Of a stretch of DNA of 64,000 nt, positions 37,867 through 46,576 are shown piece by piece. The number at the start of each line of letters is the position of its first letter. Positions within the stretch are counted from its first letter, which is position 1. The stretch covers positions 992,001-1,056,000 of the forward strand of contig NZ_JAERQG010000002.1 of NCBI RefSeq assembly GCF_016734805.1, read 5' to 3'. Under the pieces are notes generated by a model, which was not told the origin of the DNA, made no database searches, and worked only from the letters and a program-made list of their open reading frames with translations. The translations under genes were made by a program, and so were the position numbers. This stretch comes from Marivirga atlantica. GTDB taxonomy: Bacteria; Bacteroidota; Bacteroidia; Cytophagales; Cyclobacteriaceae.

Positions 37867-38011
37867 GCAACATTAAAAATATGCTTTACAATGATGTAAT
37901 TATAATTCTGGTTCAAGTTTAAATATGCTTTTCGTTTACGGCTGGTTTTAGTCAGACCAGCCTAACAGTTCGTTCGGTTAACAATTTAATTATACAAAGC
38001 GATATTTCCTA

Positions 38012-38689
38012 CTACATGATCAAAACAAGCTTCCAGCCTAGCATGGCACTCACAACAATCCAAAAACCTTCTAAAATGCCCAAACCAATTGATTTACCAA
38101 TCTTATTATGTTCAGATAAACGTATAAGCATGGGTAATGACAACGAAATAAGAGCTTCGGAAATAATAATATATACAGGTGCATTAAACACCATCAAAGT
38201 ATTTGGATGATAAAACCACCAGCCAGCATTATTGGCTAAATGTTCGTATAATGGGATATACATTCCACCTGCAATACATAAGATGATAGAAGCTTTTAAA
38301 ACTTTAAACTTCTGCGTTAACAATACCCCAATAAAGCTCAACTGAAGAATAATGTTGGACCATGCGAAAGGCATATAAGCAGGTGAATCCCAAATCATGG
38401 CTTCTTTGGCAGGATAAACCAAACTATTGATAACACTTACCAAATAATAGTCGGCTATCAATTCCATAAAACCTGCAATGGTACCGATAATTGCAAGTCT
38501 CAGAATCAGTTGATTTTTAAACTTAACAGCATAAAACCAATAGAAAGTGTATAGCAAAAAGGTAATAACACTTGCACTCCAAGGCCCTGCCGTAGTAATT
38601 GAGCTACCCAAGGACCATAGCACAAGAATAAAAGCGGTTGAAAGAATAACTCGTGTACTCTGCTTATTTAAGCCGTTGATAGTTTCCAT
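38012..38689 (-). CDS. Hypothetical multi-pass membrane protein
   Basis: The 225-aa protein has about seven hydrophobic helices and no signal peptide. A central stretch YIPLYEHLANNAGWWFYHPN, with acidic and aromatic residues near the membrane face, recalls carotenoid- or lipid-modifying membrane proteins, but I cannot assign a family. Its start is 3 bp after the stop of the DUF2236 oxygenase-like gene, so they are one transcript and may share a substrate. The 145 bp beyond the stop contain a small hairpin (37940-37962). Confidence 0.65.
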   Translation of the reverse strand: METINGLNKQSTRVILSTAFILVLWSLGSSITTAGPWSASVITFLLYTFYWFYAVKFKNQLILRLAIIGTIAGFMELIADYYLVSVINSLVYPAKEAMIWDSPAYMPFAWSNIILQLSFIGVLLTQKFKVLKASIILCIAGGMYIPLYEHLANNAGWWFYHPNTLMVFNAPVYIIISEALISLSLPMLIRLSEHNKIGKSIGLGILEGFWIVVSAMLGWKLVLIM

Positions 38690-38692
38690 AGA

Positions 38693-39919
38693 TTAAAAGT
38701 TTTGGTTGAGGTTCCAGTTTTGGGTTAATGATGGTGGTATATAAAAATGAACTGACTTATTCTCATTAAAATGATGTATTATACTTTTTAAAAGCACTTT
38801 ATTAAATACACCACTTATCTCCTGAATGAATTTATGATGCTCAAGCTTACTAATATCTTTTGTGAAGAATTTAGTAAGCCTTAAGGCTACATCATCCTTT
38901 TTATTATCTCCATCTTTTAAACCGATATATTGAGCCAATGGCTTACCACTACCCTGTTCAAAATCCTGAAGAAAATACTGTATCATATATTCCGGTACAC
39001 CTCTAAAAATATTACCCGGCATGGTATGATTAATAAAATTGATACAGGATGCTGTTAATGCAATGCCAGATTCAGAAGTATCTGCTTGATGCTTGAGTAT
39101 TTTATTGGCTAAGTCAAAAGCATTCTCATAAGTGTCAGGAATTAAGGCTTCCTTTATTCCCATCAAATGACCAACTACCTGCCAGCAGTGTAAATAGCCT
39201 TCTATTTGGTTTTCGGATAGATTTATATCCAGTCGCTCAAGCCCTTTTAATATTACTGGTGCAAATGACATTAAGGTACCGGCCAGGTCTTCCTGATTTA
39301 TCGGCTCTCCCAGATCATGGGCATCCCATTGGAAACCGTTTTTACTAGCCTGATATTTGAGATAATATCTAATGGAGGCATGAATTAATCTTACTTTCTG
39401 AATGGTCACCAAACCAGTTCCGTCAGCTGAGAGTCCTCCGGGGCTCATCACATTAAAGATCATTTGGCCTGTTTCCATTAATCTTCTGACTAAAGGATCC
39501 ATGTCTTTATAATGGGTCATCAAACGGCCTGTATCAAAAAGTACTTGAGCACCTTTTGCGCAGGTATAACACATGGGCAAGGAACTTACGTTCAGCAACA
39601 TGAATATTTCTGGACCAAACTCGGCAAACACCTGCTCACCAACTTTGATCTTATCGGCATCATACCAATCAGGTAGTTGAGCTGAATCAATAAAGTATTT
39701 GTCTAGGGTTAATTTTAACTCACCTTCAAACTGTTTGAAAGTTTGTTCATTAAAAGTGTGATTACTTACAAGAGTTACGAAAACAGCATTGAGATGCTCG
39801 GCATTACCGCTATCTATCACCTGTTTTATAACGTTGTCAGCTAATTCATCAGTTATATGTCTACAGCTTTCAAGAAAAGGAATTGTAATTTCGTTTTGGT
39901 TGAATTCTAAGGATGCCAT
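38693..39919 (-). CDS. DUF2236 (MpaB/rubber-oxygenase-like) haem protein
   Basis: This 408-aa protein shows the DUF2236 pattern shared with MpaB and latex-clearing Lcp oxygenases: VRLIHASIRYYL (residues ~178-189, with the conserved R-x2-H-x3-R), then GEPINQEDLAGTLMSF and LHCWQVVGHLMGI. Lcp relatives bind b-type haem and cleave polyisoprene, so a b-haem and an oxidative reaction on a hydrophobic substrate are plausible. There is no signal peptide. The small membrane protein follows 3 bp later. A 39-nt near-perfect hairpin (39928-39966) sits right before its start. Substrate unknown. Confidence 0.82.
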   Translation of the reverse strand: MASLEFNQNEITIPFLESCRHITDELADNVIKQVIDSGNAEHLNAVFVTLVSNHTFNEQTFKQFEGELKLTLDKYFIDSAQLPDWYDADKIKVGEQVFAEFGPEIFMLLNVSSLPMCYTCAKGAQVLFDTGRLMTHYKDMDPLVRRLMETGQMIFNVMSPGGLSADGTGLVTIQKVRLIHASIRYYLKYQASKNGFQWDAHDLGEPINQEDLAGTLMSFAPVILKGLERLDINLSENQIEGYLHCWQVVGHLMGIKEALIPDTYENAFDLANKILKHQADTSESGIALTASCINFINHTMPGNIFRGVPEYMIQYFLQDFEQGSGKPLAQYIGLKDGDNKKDDVALRLTKFFTKDISKLEHHKFIQEISGVFNKVLLKSIIHHFNENKSVHFYIPPSLTQNWNLNQNF

Positions 39920-39927
39920 TAGGTTTT

Positions 39928-39966
39928 TTAAGCAAAATATTAAATCATATTTAATATTTTGCTTAA
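39928..39966. promoter_or_regulatory. Long perfect inverted repeat before the DUF2236 gene
   Basis: TTAAGCAAAATATTAAAT (39928-39945) and its exact complement (39949-39966) flank the loop CAT, an 18-bp stem. It begins 8 nt upstream of the start ATG and 13 nt after the stop of the flavoprotein-like gene. It is all A/T save one G-C pair per half, and neither side carries a clean T-run, so a regulator site or leader hairpin fits better than a terminator. Confidence 0.6.
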
Positions 39967-39979
39967 CACTCTGAAAATA

Positions 39980-40555
39980 TCATGGCACTAACCAACTGCT
40001 CTTGTTATTTTTTAAATCAATACACACTCTAATATGCTCACTTCCATTGAGTTGAAGTACCGCTATTACTTTTATGTTAAATTCTATCACAGCAAAGTGT
40101 TCCTCATCAAATTCTTTTTTGAAAGTATGAGCTCTCTCTAAACTTTTAACTTCACTTCCCGGTGCTTTCGTAGTGTTATAGGCTTCCTTGCCCCCTTTCA
40201 AATTCAGCCAATGACTTAGCGCCAGATCATTCTGATGATGTACATGCGCCTCACCAATTAATTTTAGCTGGATTTTGTGCCCTTTATCGTAAGCTAGAAT
40301 GGTAGCGTTCTTGTTTTCTTTTAATTCATGGACTTTGCTCGACCGCTCATCGGTATAAATAATAGCAGCTTGATCATTCTCATTAAAGTTCCTTAACACA
40401 ACGGTCCTTAAATTTGGCGTATCATTTTTAATAGTTGCAAGCGTAACAAAGTGCATAGCTGACCTATTATCAGCCGCTGCCCTTTTTAATAAATCGAATA
40501 CGGTTCTCTTGATCTCTGGTAAGCTATCTTCAGATTTAATATAATTACTACTCAT
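39980..40555 (-). CDS. Pyridoxamine 5'-phosphate oxidase-like FMN protein
   Basis: This 191-aa protein has the split-barrel flavin-binding fold: FVTLATIKNDTPNLRTVVLRNF (residues ~37-58) with the RTVVLR phosphate-binding stretch, and IIYTDERSSKVHELKENKNATILAY, as in PNPOx-like proteins of the Alr4036 type. True PdxH enzymes have a C-terminal WxxxRLxxR-type motif that is absent here, so PLP synthesis is unlikely; an FMN-dependent reductase is more probable. Its start overlaps the SRPBCC gene by 4 bp (ATGA). Confidence 0.83.
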   Translation of the reverse strand: MSSNYIKSEDSLPEIKRTVFDLLKRAAADNRSAMHFVTLATIKNDTPNLRTVVLRNFNENDQAAIIYTDERSSKVHELKENKNATILAYDKGHKIQLKLIGEAHVHHQNDLALSHWLNLKGGKEAYNTTKAPGSEVKSLERAHTFKKEFDEEHFAVIEFNIKVIAVLQLNGSEHIRVCIDLKNNKSSWLVP

Positions 40556-41061
40556 TTAATTCTCTTTTTAATCGACCTGTCCATCCAATTACCAAAGCGC
40601 GACCAAAACAAGCCCTGTGACCAACTCCACATGCCATATATTGAAGGTTGTACAAATGAGCTCAGCTTAACAGTAAAATGCGTTCCTTTTTCTGTTGGTG
40701 CACTACTAAACTCCAGGCGATAAGGACGAATTAATCGGAAACTGATAGCATAACTTCCATAGAAGTACTGGAGGTCTCGATAATGGGCATTGACTTCTCC
40801 TATTTCTCCAGCTAAAGAAAGTAAAGGACCATGATGTATATTGAGCACACCTTTTGAAAAAGCACTACTTTCTTCAGGCTTTAAAAGAAACTCAACCCGG
40901 TAAGGGAAAATCTGTGATTTGGTAAAAGTTTTGGGATCATTTAGCCAATCCCACACTTGTGCCTCATTATATTGAGACTTAAAGGTTTTCTCAAAAATGT
41001 GGTTTCTGAAATGGCTAGGCTTAGCATTTTTAACCGCTCTTTTGTCTGACATTAAAACCAA
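40552..41061 (-). CDS. SRPBCC/START-like domain protein
   Basis: This 169-aa protein is predicted to have the helix-grip SRPBCC fold: an initial helix (EAQVWDWLNDP), alternating strands with paired aromatic residues (YRLEFSSAPTEKGTHFTVKLSS) and a long C-terminal amphipathic helix (QGLFWSRFGNWMDRSIKKRIK). These folds bind hydrophobic ligands. No catalytic residue stands out. It is co-translated with the flavoprotein-like gene by a 4-bp overlap. The fold assignment rests on pattern only. Confidence 0.7.
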   Translation of the reverse strand: MVLMSDKRAVKNAKPSHFRNHIFEKTFKSQYNEAQVWDWLNDPKTFTKSQIFPYRVEFLLKPEESSAFSKGVLNIHHGPLLSLAGEIGEVNAHYRDLQYFYGSYAISFRLIRPYRLEFSSAPTEKGTHFTVKLSSFVQPSIYGMWSWSQGLFWSRFGNWMDRSIKKRIK

Positions 41062-41106
41062 ACACCATCTTACTGATGATGTTTGAAAATAAAATCATCA
41101 AAAGAG

Positions 41107-41517
41107 TTACTCCGCAGCTAACGTTTCCTCTTCAAGTAAGAAAGCTTTCGCCTGGCCCTCGTTACCAAATATTTTAAATGGCACACCAAATTTATTCACA
41201 GCACTCAATAGCATATTAAGGTAGTATCTTTTAAAAACGTTGGCATCCGTGATAATAGCTACTTTCTCCAGACCAACTTCTATAGCCGCGGGAATCATTT
41301 CTTTCTCGAACCATTTTCTATTTTCTGGAGATACAACACCTTGATTAGTGGTATCGGATAATACGTATTTCATTAAATGAGTCTTTGCATAAGCGAGCAT
41401 GTTTTCAAAAACATCTCTGTACTGATCCATAGTGCAATTGCTCTTCCAAACTACAAAACCAATTTTCGTATCAGGATTGTAATCTATTGAAGCATGAGGT
41501 TTATCATATATTATCAT
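41107..41517 (-). CDS. STAS/SpoIIAA-like protein
   Basis: This 136-aa protein matches the layout of SpoIIAA/STAS-like proteins common in Cytophagales: strand-helix alternation from DYNPDTKIGFVVWKSNCTMDQYRDVFENML to KYVLSDTTNQGVVSPENRKWFEKEMIP and a final KVAIITDANVFKRYYLNMLL. No DNA-binding domain and no membrane segment. STAS-like proteins often sit in regulatory cascades or bind nucleotides or lipids; no partner is visible here. The next gene is 83 bp away. Confidence 0.65.
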   Translation of the reverse strand: MIIYDKPHASIDYNPDTKIGFVVWKSNCTMDQYRDVFENMLAYAKTHLMKYVLSDTTNQGVVSPENRKWFEKEMIPAAIEVGLEKVAIITDANVFKRYYLNMLLSAVNKFGVPFKIFGNEGQAKAFLLEEETLAAE

Positions 41518-41600
41518 AACTAGAAATTTTACAAGAATTTAGAAAAAAATTATATTCTTGAAAAGTTACTTTAGATAAAATGTACCTTTGAAACGATTAA

Positions 41601-42851
41601 TCAGAAATACTGACCAAGACCTATCACAATTCCATTGCTACCTGAAGCACCCTTGAAATCAGCTCCGTAGTCAATTCGTAAAATGGCATTATGTATCTTT
41701 TTATGGATGAATCTAATTCCTAATCCTCCAAAGTATTCCTGGTTTTCATACATCATAAAGTCATCAAAGCCACCGCCTGGTGTACGCCATGTCCCTGTAT
41801 CCATAAAAGCAACCAACTGAAGTGCTAGTTTTTGCTTGTTCAATAGGCTATGTCTGTATTCTGCATTCAATACTAAGGTACCAGTCCCACGGTCTACTCT
41901 ATTACCAACGCCTCTAATATTTAAGTAGCTATCCAATACAAATGGTGCAAAGGGGCTGTTGTTATTTGAAGAAAGACCCAGGCGAAGGCGAACTGCCAAG
42001 TTTCCCTTTTCTCTTATTTTCTTATAATACTTAAAGTCATTATAGCCGATAAAAAACAAGGGATAATCAGAAAATGACCTCACATGTTGTAACGTTAGCT
42101 GATTGGTATAACCCCATAATTGAAAATAATGCTGCTTTATCTGTTGATGTTTAAATATCAATTTTAAAAGCATTTTTTTCTCAAAGGCATAGCTAGGAGC
42201 ACCTTCCACTAAAGTAGATGTTGCTGTATACTCCTCAGTAAAAAAAGCTCCACCAAATAATAAGCTGTTATTAAAATTAAAATGATGTACTAAATCTGCT
42301 CCATAAGTATAATTGTCATAATTATAGAATACTTCACCAGCATCGAAAAACAATGGTTCTAAAGTGCTCCACTTGATATAATTAAAGTTCACATCCCATT
42401 GTGTACATTTTATTCTTATCAAATTTAAATGTACGGCTACGCTACTCCTATCATAATACTGATAGTAAGCATAAAACTTATGTCCCATTCCTAGTAGATT
42501 AACGTCCGAGGTACCAAGCTGGAACCAAAAGTTATTGGTCAAACTTCCAAAGTTCACAATTGGTAACAGTGTGAAAAGTTCTTTGAACACGTAAGTTAAA
42601 ACAAGACCTTCATCAGTAACATCTAGTTGATAACTCACATCACCAAACATTTCAAGGTTAGTTAGCCTGTTAATCTCTCTATGTATCTTAGCAGTATCAG
42701 GCTCATCTCCTATTTGGGTATCAATAAATTTGTTGATATAAACCTCTTTAGTTTTGTCAATGCCCTTAAATTGAATGGCAATAATCTTGTCTTGAGCAAG
42801 AGATTCAAAGCTCACAATTAGGTAGCCAACCAATAAGACAAGTCGAAACAT
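41601..42851 (-). CDS. Outer-membrane protein of the BamA/TamA (D15) family
   Basis: The 416-aa protein has a signal peptide (cut near SLAQDK), one POTRA-like domain (~25-95, IAIQFKGIDKTKEVYINKFI) and a beta-barrel of about 300 residues containing surface-antigen motifs such as LNIRGVGNRVDRGTGTLVLN and HSLLNKQKLALQLVAFMDTG, ending in an aromatic residue (GLGQYF). BamA proper has five POTRA domains; one POTRA with a 16-strand barrel suits a smaller two-partner or accessory export role. It starts 9 bp after the gene 42861-43733 stops. Confidence 0.85.
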   Translation of the reverse strand: MFRLVLLVGYLIVSFESLAQDKIIAIQFKGIDKTKEVYINKFIDTQIGDEPDTAKIHREINRLTNLEMFGDVSYQLDVTDEGLVLTYVFKELFTLLPIVNFGSLTNNFWFQLGTSDVNLLGMGHKFYAYYQYYDRSSVAVHLNLIRIKCTQWDVNFNYIKWSTLEPLFFDAGEVFYNYDNYTYGADLVHHFNFNNSLLFGGAFFTEEYTATSTLVEGAPSYAFEKKMLLKLIFKHQQIKQHYFQLWGYTNQLTLQHVRSFSDYPLFFIGYNDFKYYKKIREKGNLAVRLRLGLSSNNNSPFAPFVLDSYLNIRGVGNRVDRGTGTLVLNAEYRHSLLNKQKLALQLVAFMDTGTWRTPGGGFDDFMMYENQEYFGGLGIRFIHKKIHNAILRIDYGADFKGASGSNGIVIGLGQYF

Positions 42852-42860
42852 ATACTAAAA

Positions 42861-43733
42861 CTACTGTCTTATCAGTCTTATCCCAAGATTAAATGTATTT
42901 CCTGCACCGGCTCCTTCACTCCCAGCCCAAAATGAAGTATATAATAACTCCAGCTCAACAAATTGTGGCATTAATTGATATTTGGCTCCGAGCCCACTTT
43001 GAACAAAGTAATTATTAAAAGCCTCAAAGCTTTGTCCCTGATCATTATAGTGTGTAGGAAAATATTCAACCATACCGTATAAAGTCCACCTGGTGGTAGG
43101 GAAATAACTCAAAAAGCCACTTGTCTGCGTTTGCAGGAAGTTATTCTCTCGGAAAGAGTCACGCACAAAATTCATCCAGAAAGCTTGTTGAAAGAACAAT
43201 TGAAGTTTATTGCTAATTGGTTTATCATAGTAGAACTGAGTCAACCACAGACTTTTATCAGTTTCTAAAAAAGGGTAAGGACCACCCTCATCAGGAAGAG
43301 GTGCTTCTAAATCCTGTTCTAGTGGCCAAAGAAAAGTAGATTGAATGGAAAGCCGTTTCAGGTTCTTAAAAGGTGCTATTTTAATTTTAGGCCCAAAACC
43401 AGTAATTGCTGTTCTGTTATTTAAATTCTCATCTTCATAATTAACCTGCTTCACCCAAACATCCAGTCCTAAATTAAGCTGGTCATTCACACCATACAAA
43501 AATTGATTAATAGATGTAAAATAGGTTTGTCTACCACCATTAATAGGCTCTTTATTTAAAGGTCTTTCTCCAAAGGCCTTTGTTTGGGTATATAGATTCT
43601 GAAAACTTTTAAACTCCCATTCGCCCCTGTCAAATAATATTGAGGGTGTATAAGTCTGCAGGTTTTCCTGAGCAAGCAAGCCTAATGGAAGGCTACTAAA
43701 AAGGCTGATAAGTATTAAGGTTCTTTTTATCAT
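42861..43733 (-). CDS. Outer-membrane beta-barrel protein
   Basis: The 290-aa protein has a signal peptide (cleaved near LLAQEN) and alternating aromatic strands to the end, with no other domain: QLNLGLDVWVKQVNYED, LSIQSTFLWPLEQDLEAP, QLFFQQAFWMNFVRDS, RWTLYGMVEYFPTHYND, FVELELLYTSFWAG. This fits a porin-like or transporter barrel. It is read just before the BamA-like gene (9 bp gap) and may be its client or partner. Family not recognised. Confidence 0.7.
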   Translation of the reverse strand: MIKRTLILISLFSSLPLGLLAQENLQTYTPSILFDRGEWEFKSFQNLYTQTKAFGERPLNKEPINGGRQTYFTSINQFLYGVNDQLNLGLDVWVKQVNYEDENLNNRTAITGFGPKIKIAPFKNLKRLSIQSTFLWPLEQDLEAPLPDEGGPYPFLETDKSLWLTQFYYDKPISNKLQLFFQQAFWMNFVRDSFRENNFLQTQTSGFLSYFPTTRWTLYGMVEYFPTHYNDQGQSFEAFNNYFVQSGLGAKYQLMPQFVELELLYTSFWAGSEGAGAGNTFNLGIRLIRQ

Positions 43734-43846
43734 ACTTCAATGTAGCACGGCATGAGTCATATCAACTGTCATGGAGCAGACAGAGCTTTTCATTTCATGA
43801 TGGCTAATTCTTCCAAACAAGTGTTAGGCAAGCCCTGTTTAGTTTC

Positions 43847-43854
43847 TATATTTG
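43847..43854 (+). promoter_or_regulatory. Putative -7 element of the acyl-CoA dehydrogenase gene
   Basis: TATATTTG is an exact match to TAnnTTTG, 31 bp upstream of the ATG at 43885. The -33 TTG was not seen at good spacing. Confidence 0.4.
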
Positions 43855-43884
43855 TTGAAAAATTAAAAGTCAAACTATATTAAT

Positions 43885-44775
43885 ATGAAAAATATTGCAG
43901 TAATAGGTTCCGGAACTATGGGTAATGGCATTGCACATGTTTTTGCTCAAAATGATTTTAAGGTTTCCCTAATTGACATCAAGCAAGAAGCATTAGACAA
44001 AGCCCTTCAAACCATAGAAAAAAACCTTGACAGGCAAGTAAAGAAAGAAATTATTGACGAAGCCAAAAAGGCGGACACTCTAAAAAATATTACCACCTAT
44101 ACTTCTGTTAAAGAAGGTGCAGCAAATGCGGAATTAGTGGTAGAAGCAGCAACTGAAAATGTTGATTTAAAGCTGAACATCTTCAAAGAACTTGATCAGG
44201 TTTGTAACGATAACACCATTCTGGCTTCTAATACCAGCTCAATTAGCATTACTAAAATTGCTGCTGTTACGAACAGACCAGATAAAGTGATTGGCATGCA
44301 TTTTATGAATCCTGTTCCAGTGATGAAGTTAGTTGAGGTAATCAGGGGCTATAGCACTTCTGATGAAGTAACTGATCAAATTATGGAGCTTTCAAAAAGC
44401 TTGGGCAAGATACCAGAAATGACTAATGATTATCCTGGTTTTATTGCTAATAGAATTTTAATGCCAATGATCAATGAAGCTATTTTTAGCTTATTTGAAG
44501 GCGTAGCTGGTGTTAAAGAAATTGATTCAATTATGAAGTTAGGTATGGCGCACCCTATGGGGCCATTACAACTAGCTGATTTTATTGGACTAGATGTTTG
44601 CCTGAGCATTCTAAACGTACTACATGATGGATTAGGTGACCCTAAATACAGACCATGTCCTTTATTGATTAACATGGTGCAAGCTGGTAAAATGGGTATT
44701 AAATCAGGTGAAGGTTTTTATTCATATGGCCATGGTACTAAAGATTTAATAGTAGCAGATACATTTAAGAAATAA
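43885..44775 (+). CDS. 3-hydroxyacyl-CoA (3-hydroxybutyryl-CoA) dehydrogenase
   Basis: The 296-aa enzyme oxidises L-3-hydroxyacyl-CoA with NAD. The N-terminal Rossmann fold starts IGSGTMGNGIAHVFA (~residues 6-20), the catalytic His lies in GMHFMNPVPVMKLVEV (~139-154), and the C-terminal dimerisation part contains DYPGFIANRILMPMINEA. Length and single-domain layout fit the short 3-hydroxybutyryl-CoA type rather than the FadB multifunctional protein. Could serve butyrate metabolism or beta-oxidation; context does not decide. The DUF3820 gene starts at the next base after its stop, so they are co-transcribed. Confidence 0.92.
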   Translation: MKNIAVIGSGTMGNGIAHVFAQNDFKVSLIDIKQEALDKALQTIEKNLDRQVKKEIIDEAKKADTLKNITTYTSVKEGAANAELVVEAATENVDLKLNIFKELDQVCNDNTILASNTSSISITKIAAVTNRPDKVIGMHFMNPVPVMKLVEVIRGYSTSDEVTDQIMELSKSLGKIPEMTNDYPGFIANRILMPMINEAIFSLFEGVAGVKEIDSIMKLGMAHPMGPLQLADFIGLDVCLSILNVLHDGLGDPKYRPCPLLINMVQAGKMGIKSGEGFYSYGHGTKDLIVADTFKK

Positions 44776-45000
44776 ATGGAAGGATTAAATCCTGAAATTC
44801 TAAAAGACTTAGTAAGAGTTAAAATGCCCTTTGGAAAATATAAGGGCATTTTACTTTGTAATCTTCCTGTTTCCTACCTTGAATGGTTTAAGCGTAAAGA
44901 TGGTTTTCCTGCAGGAAAATTGGGCATGCAATTGGAAACACTTTGGGTAATCAAAACCAATGGATTGGAAGAGATTTTACATCAACTAAAAGGTAGATAG
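44776..45000 (+). CDS. DUF3820 protein
   Basis: A 74-aa protein with the family signature MPFGKYKGILLCNLPVSYLEWF followed by KDGFPAGKLGMQL. DUF3820 is a small domain also found in exonuclease-like proteins and may bind nucleic acid, but its role is unknown. It follows the dehydrogenase without a gap and ends 7 bp before the convergent exosortase-associated gene; no terminator is seen between them. Confidence 0.85.
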   Translation: MEGLNPEILKDLVRVKMPFGKYKGILLCNLPVSYLEWFKRKDGFPAGKLGMQLETLWVIKTNGLEEILHQLKGR

Positions 45001-45007
45001 CTCTTAT

Positions 45008-45436
45008 CTATTTTCCTGTATTGACCTTGTTCTCTTGAATGTAAATAGCTGGGATTAGCAAAACCATAAGCGTTGGATTTACAATAAGCCTGTGGAGAAA
45101 TGAGATATACATGTGATCCATGGTAACAGAAAATCTCAAAATGAAATAGGGTATCAATAAAAATAGTAATCCGAAGAGTTCTACTATAAGTCCGAAGCGC
45201 ACATACTTTCGCTGATAAAATAATGCATATATCAACAACAACATGAGGTTGTCATTCATTAAAAAGCGCAAACTCCTATTGAAAATAAAGCGTGTTTTGA
45301 AGGATGCTTCGTTTAGTATTAGTTGGCTGTAGTCAAACTTCTGAAAAATGAATACGAGCCCCAGACATATAAAGCAGAAGACAATTAACGCTAATCGTTT
45401 TGATCTGTCTGGTTGTAATTGATTACTTTTTAGCAT
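45008..45436 (-). CDS. Exosortase F system-associated membrane protein
   Basis: This 142-aa protein has four membrane helices (~14-32, 55-73, 80-100, 115-133), with positively charged loops and no catalytic motif. Length and its place right after xrtF (14-bp overlap) match the small companion protein seen with exosortase F in Bacteroidota. It probably assists the exosortase in the membrane. No target protein with the matching C-terminal sorting signal is found in this window. Confidence 0.8.
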   Translation of the reverse strand: MLKSNQLQPDRSKRLALIVFCFICLGLVFIFQKFDYSQLILNEASFKTRFIFNRSLRFLMNDNLMLLLIYALFYQRKYVRFGLIVELFGLLFLLIPYFILRFSVTMDHMYISFLHRLIVNPTLMVLLIPAIYIQENKVNTGK

Positions 45437-45950
45437 CTATTTTAAATATCCATAATGCCCATAAACCAAAAACCGCTATGTATATAAATGCAGTAAACAG
45501 AAATTTGTGAGAAAAATAAAGCAGCTTTGGCAGTGATAAGGTGACATGATACAAAAGATCTATCCTTAAGAGATTAAATAAATGAACTACTATTAATCCT
45601 ACTGGAACAAACCATAGCATTTTCATTGAAGGTCTACTGTAGGCAAAAACAAAGGCTATGAATATAATCATAACGTTTAGACCATTACAACCTTCATAAA
45701 CAGAAAGAACAGCTCGTTCATCTTTAAAAATATAGACACTCTTTAAATCTTCTTTGGGACCAGTAGTGATGTTTTCATTATAAAGAGACAGCACATCGGC
45801 CGTTTGCTCGGTCACAAATTGTGTCATCCAATCTGCTTTTTCAGAGTAAGCATCAAGATAAAAGCCGTAAAGTACATTCAAGATTATGTAGAGCCCCAGA
45901 AACTTCCCAAGGAATAAAATTGAGGGTTTAAAATCGGCAAACAAACTCAT
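45423..45950 (-). CDS. xrtF: Exosortase F
   Basis: The 175-aa membrane protein has about five helices and the exosortase catalytic set: C88 in EGCNGLNV, R129 in NLLRIDLLYH and H148 in YFSHKFLF. Exosortases process PEP-CTERM-like proteins, usually next to polysaccharide genes. The short length and EGCNG context fit the F subtype of Bacteroidota. It overlaps its partner gene by 14 bp and the upstream acetyltransferase by 4 bp, forming a compact operon with two NeuD-like acetyltransferases. Confidence 0.9.
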   Translation of the reverse strand: MSLFADFKPSILFLGKFLGLYIILNVLYGFYLDAYSEKADWMTQFVTEQTADVLSLYNENITTGPKEDLKSVYIFKDERAVLSVYEGCNGLNVMIIFIAFVFAYSRPSMKMLWFVPVGLIVVHLFNLLRIDLLYHVTLSLPKLLYFSHKFLFTAFIYIAVFGLWALWIFKIDAKK

Positions 45951-46576
45951 GAATCAATCTCTTTTGCGGGAACACCAACAGCCGTTTTACCAGCTGATAA
46001 ATCTGAGGTGAGTACAGCGCCTGATCCTAATACACTTTGTTTCTCCAGTATAATGCCATTTAAAATGTTAGCACCGCTCCCTACAAAAGCACCTTCCTTC
46101 AAATGCACATTTCCTGATAAATTGGCTCCTGGCATTACAGAACTATAATCGTCAAGCTGACAGTCATGACCAATGGTAGCATTAAGATTGACAACAGTAA
46201 ATTTGCCTACCTTGATATTGGTTGTAAAGTTTGCTCCGGCACAAATAATGCTTCCTTCACCAACATCTAGCAAATCATTAAAAATTGCATAAGGAGAAAC
46301 CAAGCTTAAAAAGCTAACTTTTGGGTTAACTATTTGATCAACTATGACTTTTCTTACTTGACCATTACCAATCGCCACTACCACACTAATATTCTCATTA
46401 TAGCTATTTAAGTGACTAATTGTACCCAAGTAAAGCTTATCTAGTTCCTTAGATTTATCTTCATCATCAAAATATCCTAAGAAGCGATAATGATATTGTT
46501 TTTTAATAAGCTGTTGCAAAATAAGATTAACCTCTCTACCAAACCCTCCTGCTCCTATAATCGCCACGTCAGTCAT
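45947..46576 (-). CDS. NeuD/PglD-like sugar O- or N-acetyltransferase
   Basis: The 209-aa protein begins with a Rossmann-like sugar-nucleotide domain (VAIIGAGGFGREVNLILQQL, residues ~4-23) and continues with a left-handed beta-helix of hexapeptide repeats (~100-205; VGEGSIICAGANFTTNIKVG, VLGSGAVLTSDL, AVGVPAKEI). H in NATIGHDCQL matches the catalytic base of PglD. It transfers acetyl from acetyl-CoA to a nucleotide-linked amino sugar. It is followed by xrtF and preceded by a paralogue with 4-bp overlaps. Substrate unknown. Confidence 0.88.
   Translation of the reverse strand: MTDVAIIGAGGFGREVNLILQQLIKKQYHYRFLGYFDDEDKSKELDKLYLGTISHLNSYNENISVVVAIGNGQVRKVIVDQIVNPKVSFLSLVSPYAIFNDLLDVGEGSIICAGANFTTNIKVGKFTVVNLNATIGHDCQLDDYSSVMPGANLSGNVHLKEGAFVGSGANILNGIILEKQSVLGSGAVLTSDLSAGKTAVGVPAKEIDS

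Noticed and set aside
37940-37962. Hairpin GGCTGGT-N9-ACCAGCC after the 38012-38689 gene
   Set aside because: A 7-bp stem without a T-run on the minus strand, so it was not annotated as a terminator.
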